Part shown: positions 56,773-64,000 of the stretch, piece by piece
How positions within the stretch are numbered: the first letter of the stretch is position 1
How the letters are laid out: the number at the start of each line of letters is the position of its first letter
DNA from: Sphingobacterium sp.
GTDB taxonomy: Bacteria > Bacteroidota > Bacteroidia > Sphingobacteriales > Sphingobacteriaceae
DNA length: 64,000 bases
Direction: 5' to 3'
NCBI GenBank assembly: GCA_031253985.1
Contig: JAIRVH010000192.1
Span: 1 to 64,000, forward strand
Notes under the pieces: generated by a model
Seen by the model: only the letters and a program-made list of their open reading frames with translations
The model's database searches: none
Told to the model about the DNA's origin: nothing
Made by a program: the position numbers and the translations under genes

Positions 56773-58407
56773 ATGAATAGTAAAGCAACAAGCTTACTCG
56801 TCGGAATGCTCGGTCTGGGGCTATCTTTGCAGGCTCAGATGAACCCAAAATATAAATTTGAGGAGGCCCTGAAGCTTATTCAGCAGAATTATGTCGACCA
56901 GGTAAATGAAGAACATTTGGTAGATGCCGCGATCAAGGCAATGATATCGGATTTGGATCCTCATTCACGTTATACCAGTCGTGAGGAAGCCGAGCAAATG
57001 CGTGTGGTCATGAGTGGAAGTTTTGCCGGAATCGGCATTCAGTTTCTGAAAAATAATGAACAGACCTTCGTCACAAAAGTTAACCCAGATGGTCCGGCCA
57101 TGCGTGCAGGAATCCGTGTTGGTGACCAAATACTCGGCATTGATGGCGATAGCATTGTTGATGAAAAATGGGGAAACCGTGAGATTATGGAAAAATTGCG
57201 CGGTGAAAAAGATGTACCGGTTGTGTTGACAATTGTGTCACCGGGAAGCACTGACAGCAAAAATATAAGCATTATACGCGAAAATATACTGGAGAAATCC
57301 GTTCGTGAAAGCTATATGGTCGACAAGGAAATCGGCTATATTGCACTTTCCATTTTCAATCAAACTACGCGTCAGGAAATAGACGCTGCTTTAAAGAGCC
57401 TCAAGAGCCAGGGGATGAAAAAATTGATCCTGGACCTGCAGAGTAACGGTGGCGGCTATGTGCAATCCGCTATTGGTGTCGCAGATGAATTTTTGCCCAA
57501 AGAAAAAATCGTTTTTTATTCCGTACCTAACCAAGGCGGAAAAGATTACTACTTCACCGGCGGTTATGGTCAATTTTACGAGGGGGAATTGGTCGTCCTA
57601 ATTGACGAATCCACGGCTTCAGCCAGTGAAATCGTGACAGGAGCACTTCAGGACTGGGATCGCGCCGTAGTCATCGGTCGGCGCAGTTTCGGAAAAGGCC
57701 TCATGCAGAAACCCGTTCCGTTGTCTGACGGTTCAGAAATGCATCTAACAGGAGCCCGCTACTATACTCCATCCGGACGGTCAATTCAGAAACCCTATAC
57801 CAAAGGAAAGGAAGATTATTTCCAGGATTTTAATCGCCGTATGGCATCTAAGGAATTATTGGAAGCAGGACATATTTTTTTTCCAGATTCTTTAAAGTAC
57901 AGCACATTGACTAATAAAAGAACCGTGTATGGCGGCGGAGGCATCATGCCAGACCGATTTGTGCCCATCGACACAAATCTATATAGCACCTGGATGGCAC
58001 AGTTCATGAACAATGGGATTGTTGCCAAAGGTGGATTTGAATTTGTACAGCAAAATCGTCGCGCGTTACTGAATGCTTATCCAGACTTTACCGCATTTAA
58101 TTCTCGATTTAATGTGCCTAAAGAAGTGCATAGACAGCTGATTTCAGCAGCACGTAAGCAGTCTATTGCTATACCTCCAGAAGATCATCAAAGTGCCCAT
58201 ACTGCCATCGACATAGAATTTAAAGCGCAGGTTGCCTCACTACTTTATACCGGTGGCGATTATATGGCGCGCATCAGAAATGAATCTAACAAGAGTTTTC
58301 AAGATGCCCTACTTGTCCTTCGTGACGAAAAGCTTTATAAACAATTATTACAAACAGGCATTGTTGGGCAAACCTTAAAAAAAGGTACTGAAAACGTGTC
58401 AAAATAA
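56773..58407 (+). CDS. S41 family C-terminal processing-type protease
   Basis: 544 aa with a signal peptide, a PDZ domain (~85-165; GIGIQFLKNNEQTFVTKVNPDGPAMRAGIRVGDQILGIDG in part), and the S41 protease core: catalytic Ser in DESTASASEIVTGAL and Lys in RSFGKGLMQ. It is a periplasmic Tsp/CtpA-like protease. In this locus it may process imported peptide or proteins. 21 bp after the TlpA gene. Confidence 0.92.
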   Translation: MNSKATSLLVGMLGLGLSLQAQMNPKYKFEEALKLIQQNYVDQVNEEHLVDAAIKAMISDLDPHSRYTSREEAEQMRVVMSGSFAGIGIQFLKNNEQTFVTKVNPDGPAMRAGIRVGDQILGIDGDSIVDEKWGNREIMEKLRGEKDVPVVLTIVSPGSTDSKNISIIRENILEKSVRESYMVDKEIGYIALSIFNQTTRQEIDAALKSLKSQGMKKLILDLQSNGGGYVQSAIGVADEFLPKEKIVFYSVPNQGGKDYYFTGGYGQFYEGELVVLIDESTASASEIVTGALQDWDRAVVIGRRSFGKGLMQKPVPLSDGSEMHLTGARYYTPSGRSIQKPYTKGKEDYFQDFNRRMASKELLEAGHIFFPDSLKYSTLTNKRTVYGGGGIMPDRFVPIDTNLYSTWMAQFMNNGIVAKGGFEFVQQNRRALLNAYPDFTAFNSRFNVPKEVHRQLISAARKQSIAIPPEDHQSAHTAIDIEFKAQVASLLYTGGDYMARIRNESNKSFQDALLVLRDEKLYKQLLQTGIVGQTLKKGTENVSK

Positions 58408-58433
58408 ATTTTAAATAGTAGAATAAATACCGA

Positions 58434-59582
58434 ATGAATATGAGAAATATAAAATGGACCCTCGCATTGGCCTGTATATTGCCAGCGTTGGGATATGCGC
58501 AGCAAAATTATACACTGCAAGGTACAGTGGGCAAGTTAGATAGACCTGCAAAAGCCTACCTTCGTCTGAGCTACGAGGGAAAAGAACGGATTGATTCTGT
58601 TGAAATGAAAAATGGAAAATTTGAATTTAAAGGAACTATTCCGTCACCGATGGAAGCGCATTTACGTATCATTCACGATAATGCACCTTTCGATCCAGCG
58701 AAACCACCAAAGCAAGATATATTACCTTTTTTGATAGAAGGAACAACGATCAAATTCGCGGCGGCAGATTCAATACGACATGCAAAGATAACTGGATCTC
58801 CTTTGAATGCAGAAAATGATCGGGTAAATGCTATGCTAAAGCCGATTTACGACCAGTATCAAGTATTGGAAAATGAATATAAGTCCAAATCGCTTGCAGA
58901 TCAGCAAGACTCCAAATACATTAAAACATTGGAAGATCGTGCTAATGTGATACAGCAACAGACAATCGATGCAAAGCTGGACTATGTTTCCAAGAATCCG
59001 AAAAGCTATATGGCCTTGATGGCATTTAACTCAACATTACCACCCGAGTTTGATGCTGTCAAAGCCGAAAAAATATTTAGCACATTAGATCCGAGCTTAC
59101 AAAACTCTATTCTTGGGAAAGACCTTGCTAAGCGTATTGCTCTGGTCAAAAAAACGAGCGAAGGAGTAGAAGCGCAAGATTTTACACAGCCCGATGTTGA
59201 CGGTAAACCGGTCAAACTATCAGACTACCGTGGAAAGTACGTCCTTATTGATTTTTGGGCATCTTGGTGTGCCCCTTGCCGTCGTGAAAATCCAAATTTA
59301 GTAAAAGCCTATGCGAAATACCAGAAACAAGGCTTTGAAATTCTAGGAGTTTCCATGGATAAAGCCGCGGATAAAGCGAAATGGTTAAAAGCTATTCAAG
59401 ATGATGGACTGACTTGGAAACAGGTGGGGGATCTTAAGGGTTGGGAAAATGAAGCTGGGGCCATGTATGATGTCAAAGCTATTCCCATGAATTTCCTGGT
59501 TGATCCAAATGGAAAAATCATTGCTAAATATTTGCGTGGTGAAGAGTTAGATAAAAAACTAGCTGAAATTTTTAGCAAATAG
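58434..59582 (+). CDS. TlpA family thioredoxin-like protein with DUF4369 domain
   Basis: 382 aa with a signal peptide (LPALGYAQ), a DUF4369 region (~25-120), a helical segment, and a TlpA domain with the active site ASWCAPCRRENPN. Similar in layout to 38916-39914, so the two loci share a module. The last gene of the sigma-FecR-SusCD operon; a weak hairpin follows. Confidence 0.9.
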   Translation: MNMRNIKWTLALACILPALGYAQQNYTLQGTVGKLDRPAKAYLRLSYEGKERIDSVEMKNGKFEFKGTIPSPMEAHLRIIHDNAPFDPAKPPKQDILPFLIEGTTIKFAAADSIRHAKITGSPLNAENDRVNAMLKPIYDQYQVLENEYKSKSLADQQDSKYIKTLEDRANVIQQQTIDAKLDYVSKNPKSYMALMAFNSTLPPEFDAVKAEKIFSTLDPSLQNSILGKDLAKRIALVKKTSEGVEAQDFTQPDVDGKPVKLSDYRGKYVLIDFWASWCAPCRRENPNLVKAYAKYQKQGFEILGVSMDKAADKAKWLKAIQDDGLTWKQVGDLKGWENEAGAMYDVKAIPMNFLVDPNGKIIAKYLRGEELDKKLAEIFSK

Positions 59583-59589
59583 TTTTAAC

Positions 59590-59617
59590 CTGCACTGGTA
59601 GGCCTTGATCAGTGCAG
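59590..59617 (+). terminator. Weak hairpin after the uptake operon
   Basis: 8-bp stem CTGCACTG / CAGTGCAG with a 12-nt loop, 8 bp after the last gene's stop. No T run. Confidence 0.4.
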
Positions 59618-59638
59618 TCATATGTTTAGTTAGTGGAG

Positions 59639-59663
59639 ACGGTTGCCCCCTCAAGGCAGCCGT
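59639..59663 (+). terminator. Second hairpin after the uptake operon
   Basis: 9-bp stem ACGGTTGCC / GGCAGCCGT (one G-T pair), followed by a pyrimidine-rich run. A better candidate terminator than the hairpin at 59590. Confidence 0.5.
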
Positions 59664-59691
59664 ACCTCCTTTTCTGCAATCAGCCTTCCAT

Positions 59692-59850
59692 TCACTCTGC
59701 AAATTGGAAGTATACTAACACTGCCTTAGGATACCTGTCTCGCTGACGATCAAAGTTTTCAAGTTCATCAACAAGTTTTTCAATCCAAAGAAATCCCCAA
59801 TCAAGCTGCTCATTAGTTTTATTTGAAATCTCTTCGACGATTACTAAAGC
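59692..59850 (-). pseudogene. Gene fragment with an in-frame stop
   Basis: 53 codons without a start, reading ALVIVEEISNKTNEQ and later ELENFDRQRDRYPKAVLVYFQ up to TGA. A TAA directly precedes it in frame. Probably the tail of a decayed gene, family unknown. Confidence 0.35.
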
Positions 59851-59989
59851 TTACTTTGGAAGTTTAATTGAACTCACAGAGGTACTAAGCTACCATCAGC
59901 AAATTTTATTCTTCACTGCAATCCAACTTTTCAATTTTATTGTAAATGATCATATAAAATTTTTAAATAACAGATAAAAAATAAAGATC

Positions 59990-60106
59990 ATGAAAATTAA
60001 ATCAATCTTATGGGTGGTTGCTACCGCATCATCATTATTGGGAAGCACTTACATGCGTCAGGCCCAAACAAAGGAAAACACGGTCATGGTAAGTGGTGCA
60101 CCATAA
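59990..60106 (+). pseudogene. 5' fragment of a fasciclin-like (FAS1) gene
   Basis: ATG at 59990 starts a signal peptide and linker (SILWVVATASSLLGS, then TKENTVMVSGAP) that resembles the N-terminus of Bacteroidota fasciclin-domain proteins. The frame ends at TAA 60104 because sequence past ~60095 is the reverse of the beta-helix gene. The FAS1 domain itself is absent from the window. Confidence 0.5.
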
Positions 60107-60990
60107 CCATTGTTATCTCTGGTAATAGGACTATCGATATAGAGGCCTTCTATTCTTTCCTCTGCTTTAGAATTTGGCTCGATATCGATACCAGCCATCG
60201 GATAGGTACCTTTGGCTCCCTCACAGACCGGTCGGATAAGTTTAAGATTTATGCCATTGATACAGGATACCCCATTCCTCCGGGCATTGTCAGTTTTGAC
60301 ATCGATCAATGAAATATTGGTCGGTCTATTCGTTGAAGTACTTCCGATATAGAATCCGTCCCCACCTCCGCCGATGGCTTTGAGACCTTTTATCGTTACG
60401 TTTTTACCAGTGTCTATCTGAATAATATGATTATCTTCACCAGTAATTTTTACCGGTGACTGGAAAAAAGCGCCATAAGCATCAATATGAACAGTATCAG
60501 CACCGATACCTACAAGCTTTTCATTTAATCCCATATCGGTGCGACCAAGGAGACAAGAACCTGGCGCTAACACCAAGGATACGTTGTCGACATCAATTCG
60601 AAAAGCAGAAGTAGAATACTTACCGTTAATATGCCCTGTCGTTCTGCTCCTGGAAACATAATTGATAAAGTGAATGATCTGCTGTTTATTGTCCGTCCCC
60701 GTAAAAGAAACTTCATCACCATCATCAATGGCTCCGAAATGCCGGAGGTCCAGATCTTGCTCCATAACCATCAGCTTGATCGCTCCACTTACGATAAAAC
60801 TACCACCATCATCTGACAGACTTTGCTGAGAAACAATGTACTGTACTGGGTATGGGGTATCTCCTTTCTCGTAATAACCCAATAATTCTACGCCTGAATA
60901 GCATCCGCTTTCCAATGCGACAACTTCACAGGCGGATAGATTGCGCATATCCGCCATGCTGTTCTTAATTAAAAATTGATTTATTATCAT
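60058..60990 (-). pseudogene. Truncated beta-helix protein gene
   Basis: 310 codons. The first ~45 residues match the beta-helix protein at 31354-33486 nearly perfectly. The middle is a different beta-helix sequence (NVTIKGLKAIGGGGDGFYIGS). After NNGYGAPL it reads into antisense of the fasciclin-like gene (TMTVFSFVWA) and stops. The C-terminal half and tail-like region are missing. Confidence 0.7.
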
Positions 60991-61093
60991 CTTTTTGCTT
61001 TTTATATGTAAAGCAAATGTAAGCGGGCTTGAACCGCTAACTGCGGAAAAGAAGTGGTATGTAAGCGGTAGCGAGGAGATACCGAAAAGTCAG
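60850..61093. repeat. Copy 2 of the ~244-bp dispersed repeat
   Basis: Same orientation as copy 1 at 33346-33589. It runs from inside the beta-helix gene through ~100 bp of upstream sequence. It ends where the sequence diverges, 60 bp before the KilA-N gene. Confidence 0.85.
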
Positions 61094-61152
61094 CCAATTA
61101 TTCCGTCTAGTTTTCTCAAATTGACAAAGAATAATTTATCAAATCTAAATGT

Positions 61153-61968
61153 ATGGCAAAGAATAAAAAGATAAATGTACAGGGAAAGGAAATAACAATC
61201 ATCCTCGACAATGGCAAAGAGTTTATTTCACTTACTGATATGCTAAAGGCTAAAGATGGAGACTTTTTCATTTCTGACTGGCTTCGAAACAGAAACACAG
61301 TTGAATCTCTGGGTATTTGGGAAAGCATTTATAACCCTCTTTCTAATTATGGCGAATTCGCCATAATTAGAAAGAGGGCCGGACTTAACAGTTATAAAAT
61401 CAGTGTTAAAGATTGGGTTGAGAAGACAAATGCTATCGGCTTAAAAGCGACGGCAGGAAGATATGGGGGGACATATGCGCATCCTGATATAGCTTTTGAA
61501 TTCGGCATGTGGATTAGTCCTCATTTTAAAATTTACTTAATCAAAGAATTTCAGCGTCTAAAAGATGAAGAAAATGATCGTTTGAAATTGAACTGGGACT
61601 TACAAAGGACACTAGCCAAAGTAAATTATCACATTCACACTGATGCAATAAAGGAAAACCTCATTCCAGCAGAAATTACCAAGCAGCAAGCGAATTCCGT
61701 TTATGCTAGCGAAGCCGATATACTGAATGTCGCACTATTTGGTATGACAGACAAACAATGGAGAGATACTAATCCTGACAAAAAGGGCAATATTCGAGAC
61801 TACGCAATTATAGAACAGTTGGTCGTGCTAAGCAACATGGAAAGTATAAATGCGTTGCTGATCCAACAAGGCCTACCACAAAATGAAAGACTTATACAAC
61901 TGAACAAAGTAGCGGTAACCCAAATGAAGTCGCTCGTAGAAAATAAGGCTGTTAAAAAATTGAAATAG
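61153..61968 (+). CDS. KilA-N domain protein
   Basis: 271 aa with a KilA-N domain over ~20-145: SLTDMLKAKDGDFFISDWL, then GLNSYKISVKDWVEKTNAIGL and GRYGGTYAHPDIAFEFGMWIS, ending in KIYLIKEFQRLK. The C-terminal part is helical. KilA-N proteins are DNA-binding and common in phages and mobile elements. A perfect 44-bp palindrome lies within the coding region. Divergent from the truncated beta-helix gene. Confidence 0.85.
   Translation: MAKNKKINVQGKEITIILDNGKEFISLTDMLKAKDGDFFISDWLRNRNTVESLGIWESIYNPLSNYGEFAIIRKRAGLNSYKISVKDWVEKTNAIGLKATAGRYGGTYAHPDIAFEFGMWISPHFKIYLIKEFQRLKDEENDRLKLNWDLQRTLAKVNYHIHTDAIKENLIPAEITKQQANSVYASEADILNVALFGMTDKQWRDTNPDKKGNIRDYAIIEQLVVLSNMESINALLIQQGLPQNERLIQLNKVAVTQMKSLVENKAVKKLK
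61335..61378. repeat. Perfect 44-bp palindrome inside the KilA-N gene
   Basis: 22-bp arms from CCCTCTTTC... to ...GAAAGAGGG without a spacer, centred on GGCGAATTCGCC at 61356/61357. It encodes part of a conserved KilA-N segment (PLSNYGEFAIIRKRA). Confidence 0.95.
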
Positions 61969-62048
61969 AAAATCACACGTATTTTTAGAGAAAGTTTCTA
62001 CAATTACTAGACAGAAATGCTGACTTTAAATTCTATGAATCCAAAAAT

Positions 62049-62207
62049 ATGACAACATTTACGACGCGCCAGTGGATCGAAGAAAGCAAGCCCATATTGC
62101 GCGTTGTCCATGATAATGATGGTGACTGGCAGTTTTTGACCAGCAAATGGAAGGTTGTTAAATATGAGGATACTTGGATAGTTAAGACCAATAGCAATAT
62201 TGGGTGA
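62049..62207 (+). pseudogene. Fragment of an unidentified gene
   Basis: 52 codons from ATG 62049, and the frame is open further upstream (FLQLLDRNADFKFYESKN), so the ATG may not be the true start. Content such as ESKPILRVVHDNDGDWQFL looks coding, but both ends seem lost. Family unknown. The rest of 61969-62248 shows nothing else. Confidence 0.35.
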
Positions 62208-62248
62208 TCACTAACACAACTATTCACAAAAATCTGTAAAAAGCAGAA

Positions 62249-62290
62249 CCACTCTATATTCTAAGGATAAAATTAAAGGATATAGAGTGG
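62249..62290 (-). terminator. Terminator of the serine hydrolase gene
   Basis: 11-bp stem CCACTCTATAT / ATATAGAGTGG with a 20-nt loop, 11 bp past the stop on the minus strand, followed by a T-rich stretch. Confidence 0.65.
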
Positions 62291-62300
62291 AACACTTGCA

Positions 62301-63863
62301 TTAATCTATTCGTTTTAAATCCAGATCTTGGAAGTCGAAACTAAAATCAATGGAAGGTGATATTCCTTTCATTTTAAATGATTGGGCTTTACCTTTTTTA
62401 TTATAAGAAAACAGTACAAAAGCGTCACAATTCATATCTAGATAATCCCATTTCACGGCAAATGTATTTTTGTCATAAAAGAACATGCGACCATTTAATT
62501 TTGGCGAGCGCAAACTCCTGATCCTAAGCTCACCATTCTTCTCATAAATCTCTATGCGTCCAAACCATTTATCGTTATACATACCGATTAAATTCTGACG
62601 ATTGTATTTGATATTGCTTACAGAATCTACCTGTGCCCAAGCTTTTTTTGTTACCGCATCTGTTGCACTTATATTGCGCGAGAGATTTCGGGCTCTATTG
62701 TCGATCCACTCTGCATCATCCAAGCCGAAATAACTGTCAACAATTGCTCTAGTAACAGCAAATGCCAGCCCCCCGCCCCCGCTTTCAGTATTGGTTAAAA
62801 CAACAATCCCTAACTTCATATCTGGTACTAACATCACCTGTGACAACATTCCGGGTAATCCGCCGGTATGCATAGCAGTAAGATGGCCTCTCATATCATT
62901 TAACAACCAACCTAATCCATATCCGTTAAATTGCGTGTGATATCTTTCTGATATATAGTTGGGAAGAACCGTTTGAATCGTCCACATTTTTCCGCTGCTG
63001 GCGGAACTAAATAATAATGATTTTGGATCATCACCATAGCGCCCCTTATTAAGCAGTGTTAACATCCATTTTGACATGTCTGACACATTTGAATATATTC
63101 CGCCGGCTGGTCCAATCATCCCAATATTGAAACGGCCTATCTTTTTTAATTCACCAGTTGCCGCAGAATGCGGTGCTGCCAGATTCTTGATATACTGAAT
63201 ATTTGAATCCCCGACAAATGAAGAATTCATCTGCAAAGGACTGAAAATTCGCTTTTGAATAAATTCTTCATAACTCATCTTGCTCACCCTTGCGATAATT
63301 TCTCCAGCAATGATGTATAGTAAATTGTCATAATTATATTCTGTCCGGAATGAAGAAACTGGTTTGAAATGTTGGAAAATAACAAACAGATCTTTCACTG
63401 TGAAGTCAGCTCCATCGGGAATAAATGTTAAATCTCCTGCCCCAAGTCCAAGACCGCTACGATGAGTCAGTAAATCAACGATATTAAAATTATCGGTTAC
63501 GTACTCATTATACATTTTAAACTCGGGAATATGATCTTTTACTTTATCCTCCCATGTTATCTTTCCTTCATCTACTAATATTGCGAGCGCAGCAGCAGTG
63601 AAAGCTTTAGTGTTGGATGCAATCTGGAAGTTGGTATATTCTGTTACTTTTTCCTTCGTGCTAATTGAAGCAACACCATAACCTTTTTGGTGTATCACCT
63701 GCCCATCTTTCACAACTGCAATCGAGGCTCCGGCGACATTCAATTTAACCAAAGCTTCTTCCATAAGGGAGTCTATCTTTTGAGAAGATAACTGGGAGAA
63801 AAGTGGAAGTGCAATCAATAACAACACTATTATTAATGCAAACTCAGATATTCTTTTTTTCAT
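62301..63863 (-). CDS. Class C beta-lactamase-family serine hydrolase
   Basis: 520 aa with a signal peptide (LIIVLLLIALPLFS). A beta-lactamase/penicillin-binding fold: nucleophile Ser-x-x-Lys as SNTK (~90), YxN as YDN in EYNYDNLLYI, and HTGG (~340) in place of KTG. A C-terminal region (~120 residues, DUF3471-like) follows. It hydrolyses an unknown ester or peptide; resistance activity cannot be inferred. Single gene. Confidence 0.88.
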   Translation of the reverse strand: MKKRISEFALIIVLLLIALPLFSQLSSQKIDSLMEEALVKLNVAGASIAVVKDGQVIHQKGYGVASISTKEKVTEYTNFQIASNTKAFTAAALAILVDEGKITWEDKVKDHIPEFKMYNEYVTDNFNIVDLLTHRSGLGLGAGDLTFIPDGADFTVKDLFVIFQHFKPVSSFRTEYNYDNLLYIIAGEIIARVSKMSYEEFIQKRIFSPLQMNSSFVGDSNIQYIKNLAAPHSAATGELKKIGRFNIGMIGPAGGIYSNVSDMSKWMLTLLNKGRYGDDPKSLLFSSASSGKMWTIQTVLPNYISERYHTQFNGYGLGWLLNDMRGHLTAMHTGGLPGMLSQVMLVPDMKLGIVVLTNTESGGGGLAFAVTRAIVDSYFGLDDAEWIDNRARNLSRNISATDAVTKKAWAQVDSVSNIKYNRQNLIGMYNDKWFGRIEIYEKNGELRIRSLRSPKLNGRMFFYDKNTFAVKWDYLDMNCDAFVLFSYNKKGKAQSFKMKGISPSIDFSFDFQDLDLKRID

Positions 63864-64000
63864 GGTTTATATGATCAAAATGTAGCTTAAAATAACAATG
63901 AAAAAAACATTAAAAATTGTAAAAATGTTACCAACTATATGAAACGCCAAATATTCTTTATTTCGATATCTACATTTTTAAAGAAAGAATTCGGGCTCGA

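Noticed and set aside
60010..60312. 100-aa plus-strand ORF across the fasciclin/beta-helix junction
   Set aside because: It is antisense to the truncated beta-helix gene and does not carry the signal peptide frame.
1..64000. CRISPR arrays, rRNA genes and transposases
   Set aside because: No regularly spaced repeats, no rRNA signatures and no transposase or integrase coding sequence were seen on either strand.

Overview
The window looks like chromosomal DNA of a Bacteroidota bacterium, most likely a Sphingobacterium-like member of the Sphingobacteriaceae. The evidence is three SusC/SusD outer-membrane nutrient-uptake loci, an ECF sigma/FecR pair with the Bacteroidota-type C-terminal domain, many TlpA-like thioredoxins, a lipoprotein form of TamA (TamL) beside TamB, DUF6266 and DUF6520 family proteins, and promoters resembling the TTTG-N20-TAnnTTTG consensus. 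These family calls come from reading the protein sequences; no database search was run.

Layout. 1-10.5 kb is core: tamB-tamL, a SemiSWEET transporter, a CsbD stress protein, a YihY membrane protein and a four-helix-bundle protein. 10.5-12.7 kb (minus) resembles a phage lysis cassette (u-spanin-like lipoprotein, CHAP-type lysin, holin-like membrane protein) plus a DUF6266 protein, with no phage structural genes. 13.2-19.8 kb is a regulatory locus. On the minus strand run a short Cys-containing peptide, an LpxL-like acyltransferase, a multi-pass histidine kinase and a LytTR response regulator. Divergent from them are an AraC regulator, an unknown protein, a MauE-like membrane protein and a DUF6520 peptide. 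The divergent promoter carries five LytTR-like boxes, two of them in the exact 9-12-9 arrangement. 19.9-26.3 kb (minus) is a SusD/SusC/TlpA operon.

26.3-34 kb is AT-rich accessory DNA: a structured element, an XRE-type regulator, an HNH-type nuclease, a DUF4365-TPR protein, a small Pro/Lys-rich ORF, a beta-helix (tail-spike-like) protein and a candidate two-hairpin small RNA. 34.2-41.8 kb (minus) is a second SusD/SusC/TlpA locus ending in a 5'-truncated M14 carboxypeptidase. 41.8-46.2 kb is a sulfur locus: c-type cytochrome, SoxC-like sulfite dehydrogenase, TIGR01777 epimerase and YeiH sulfate exporter. 46.4-47.9 kb holds small immunity-like ORFs and a frameshifted lipoprotein gene. 48-59.6 kb is a third uptake locus with its own ECF sigma and FecR, followed by SusC, SusD, TlpA, an S41 protease and a second TlpA; the protease content suggests peptide or protein use. 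59.6-62.3 kb is rearranged DNA: a broken fasciclin-like gene fused head-on to a truncated second beta-helix gene, a KilA-N gene containing a perfect 44-bp palindrome, and gene fragments. 62.3-63.9 kb is a class C beta-lactamase-family serine hydrolase (minus). I see nothing I can call in 63864-64000.

Limits. Strong calls are the large conserved families. The signalling, lysis and small-RNA interpretations are inferences from gene order and motifs. No rRNA, convincing tRNA, CRISPR array or transposase was found.
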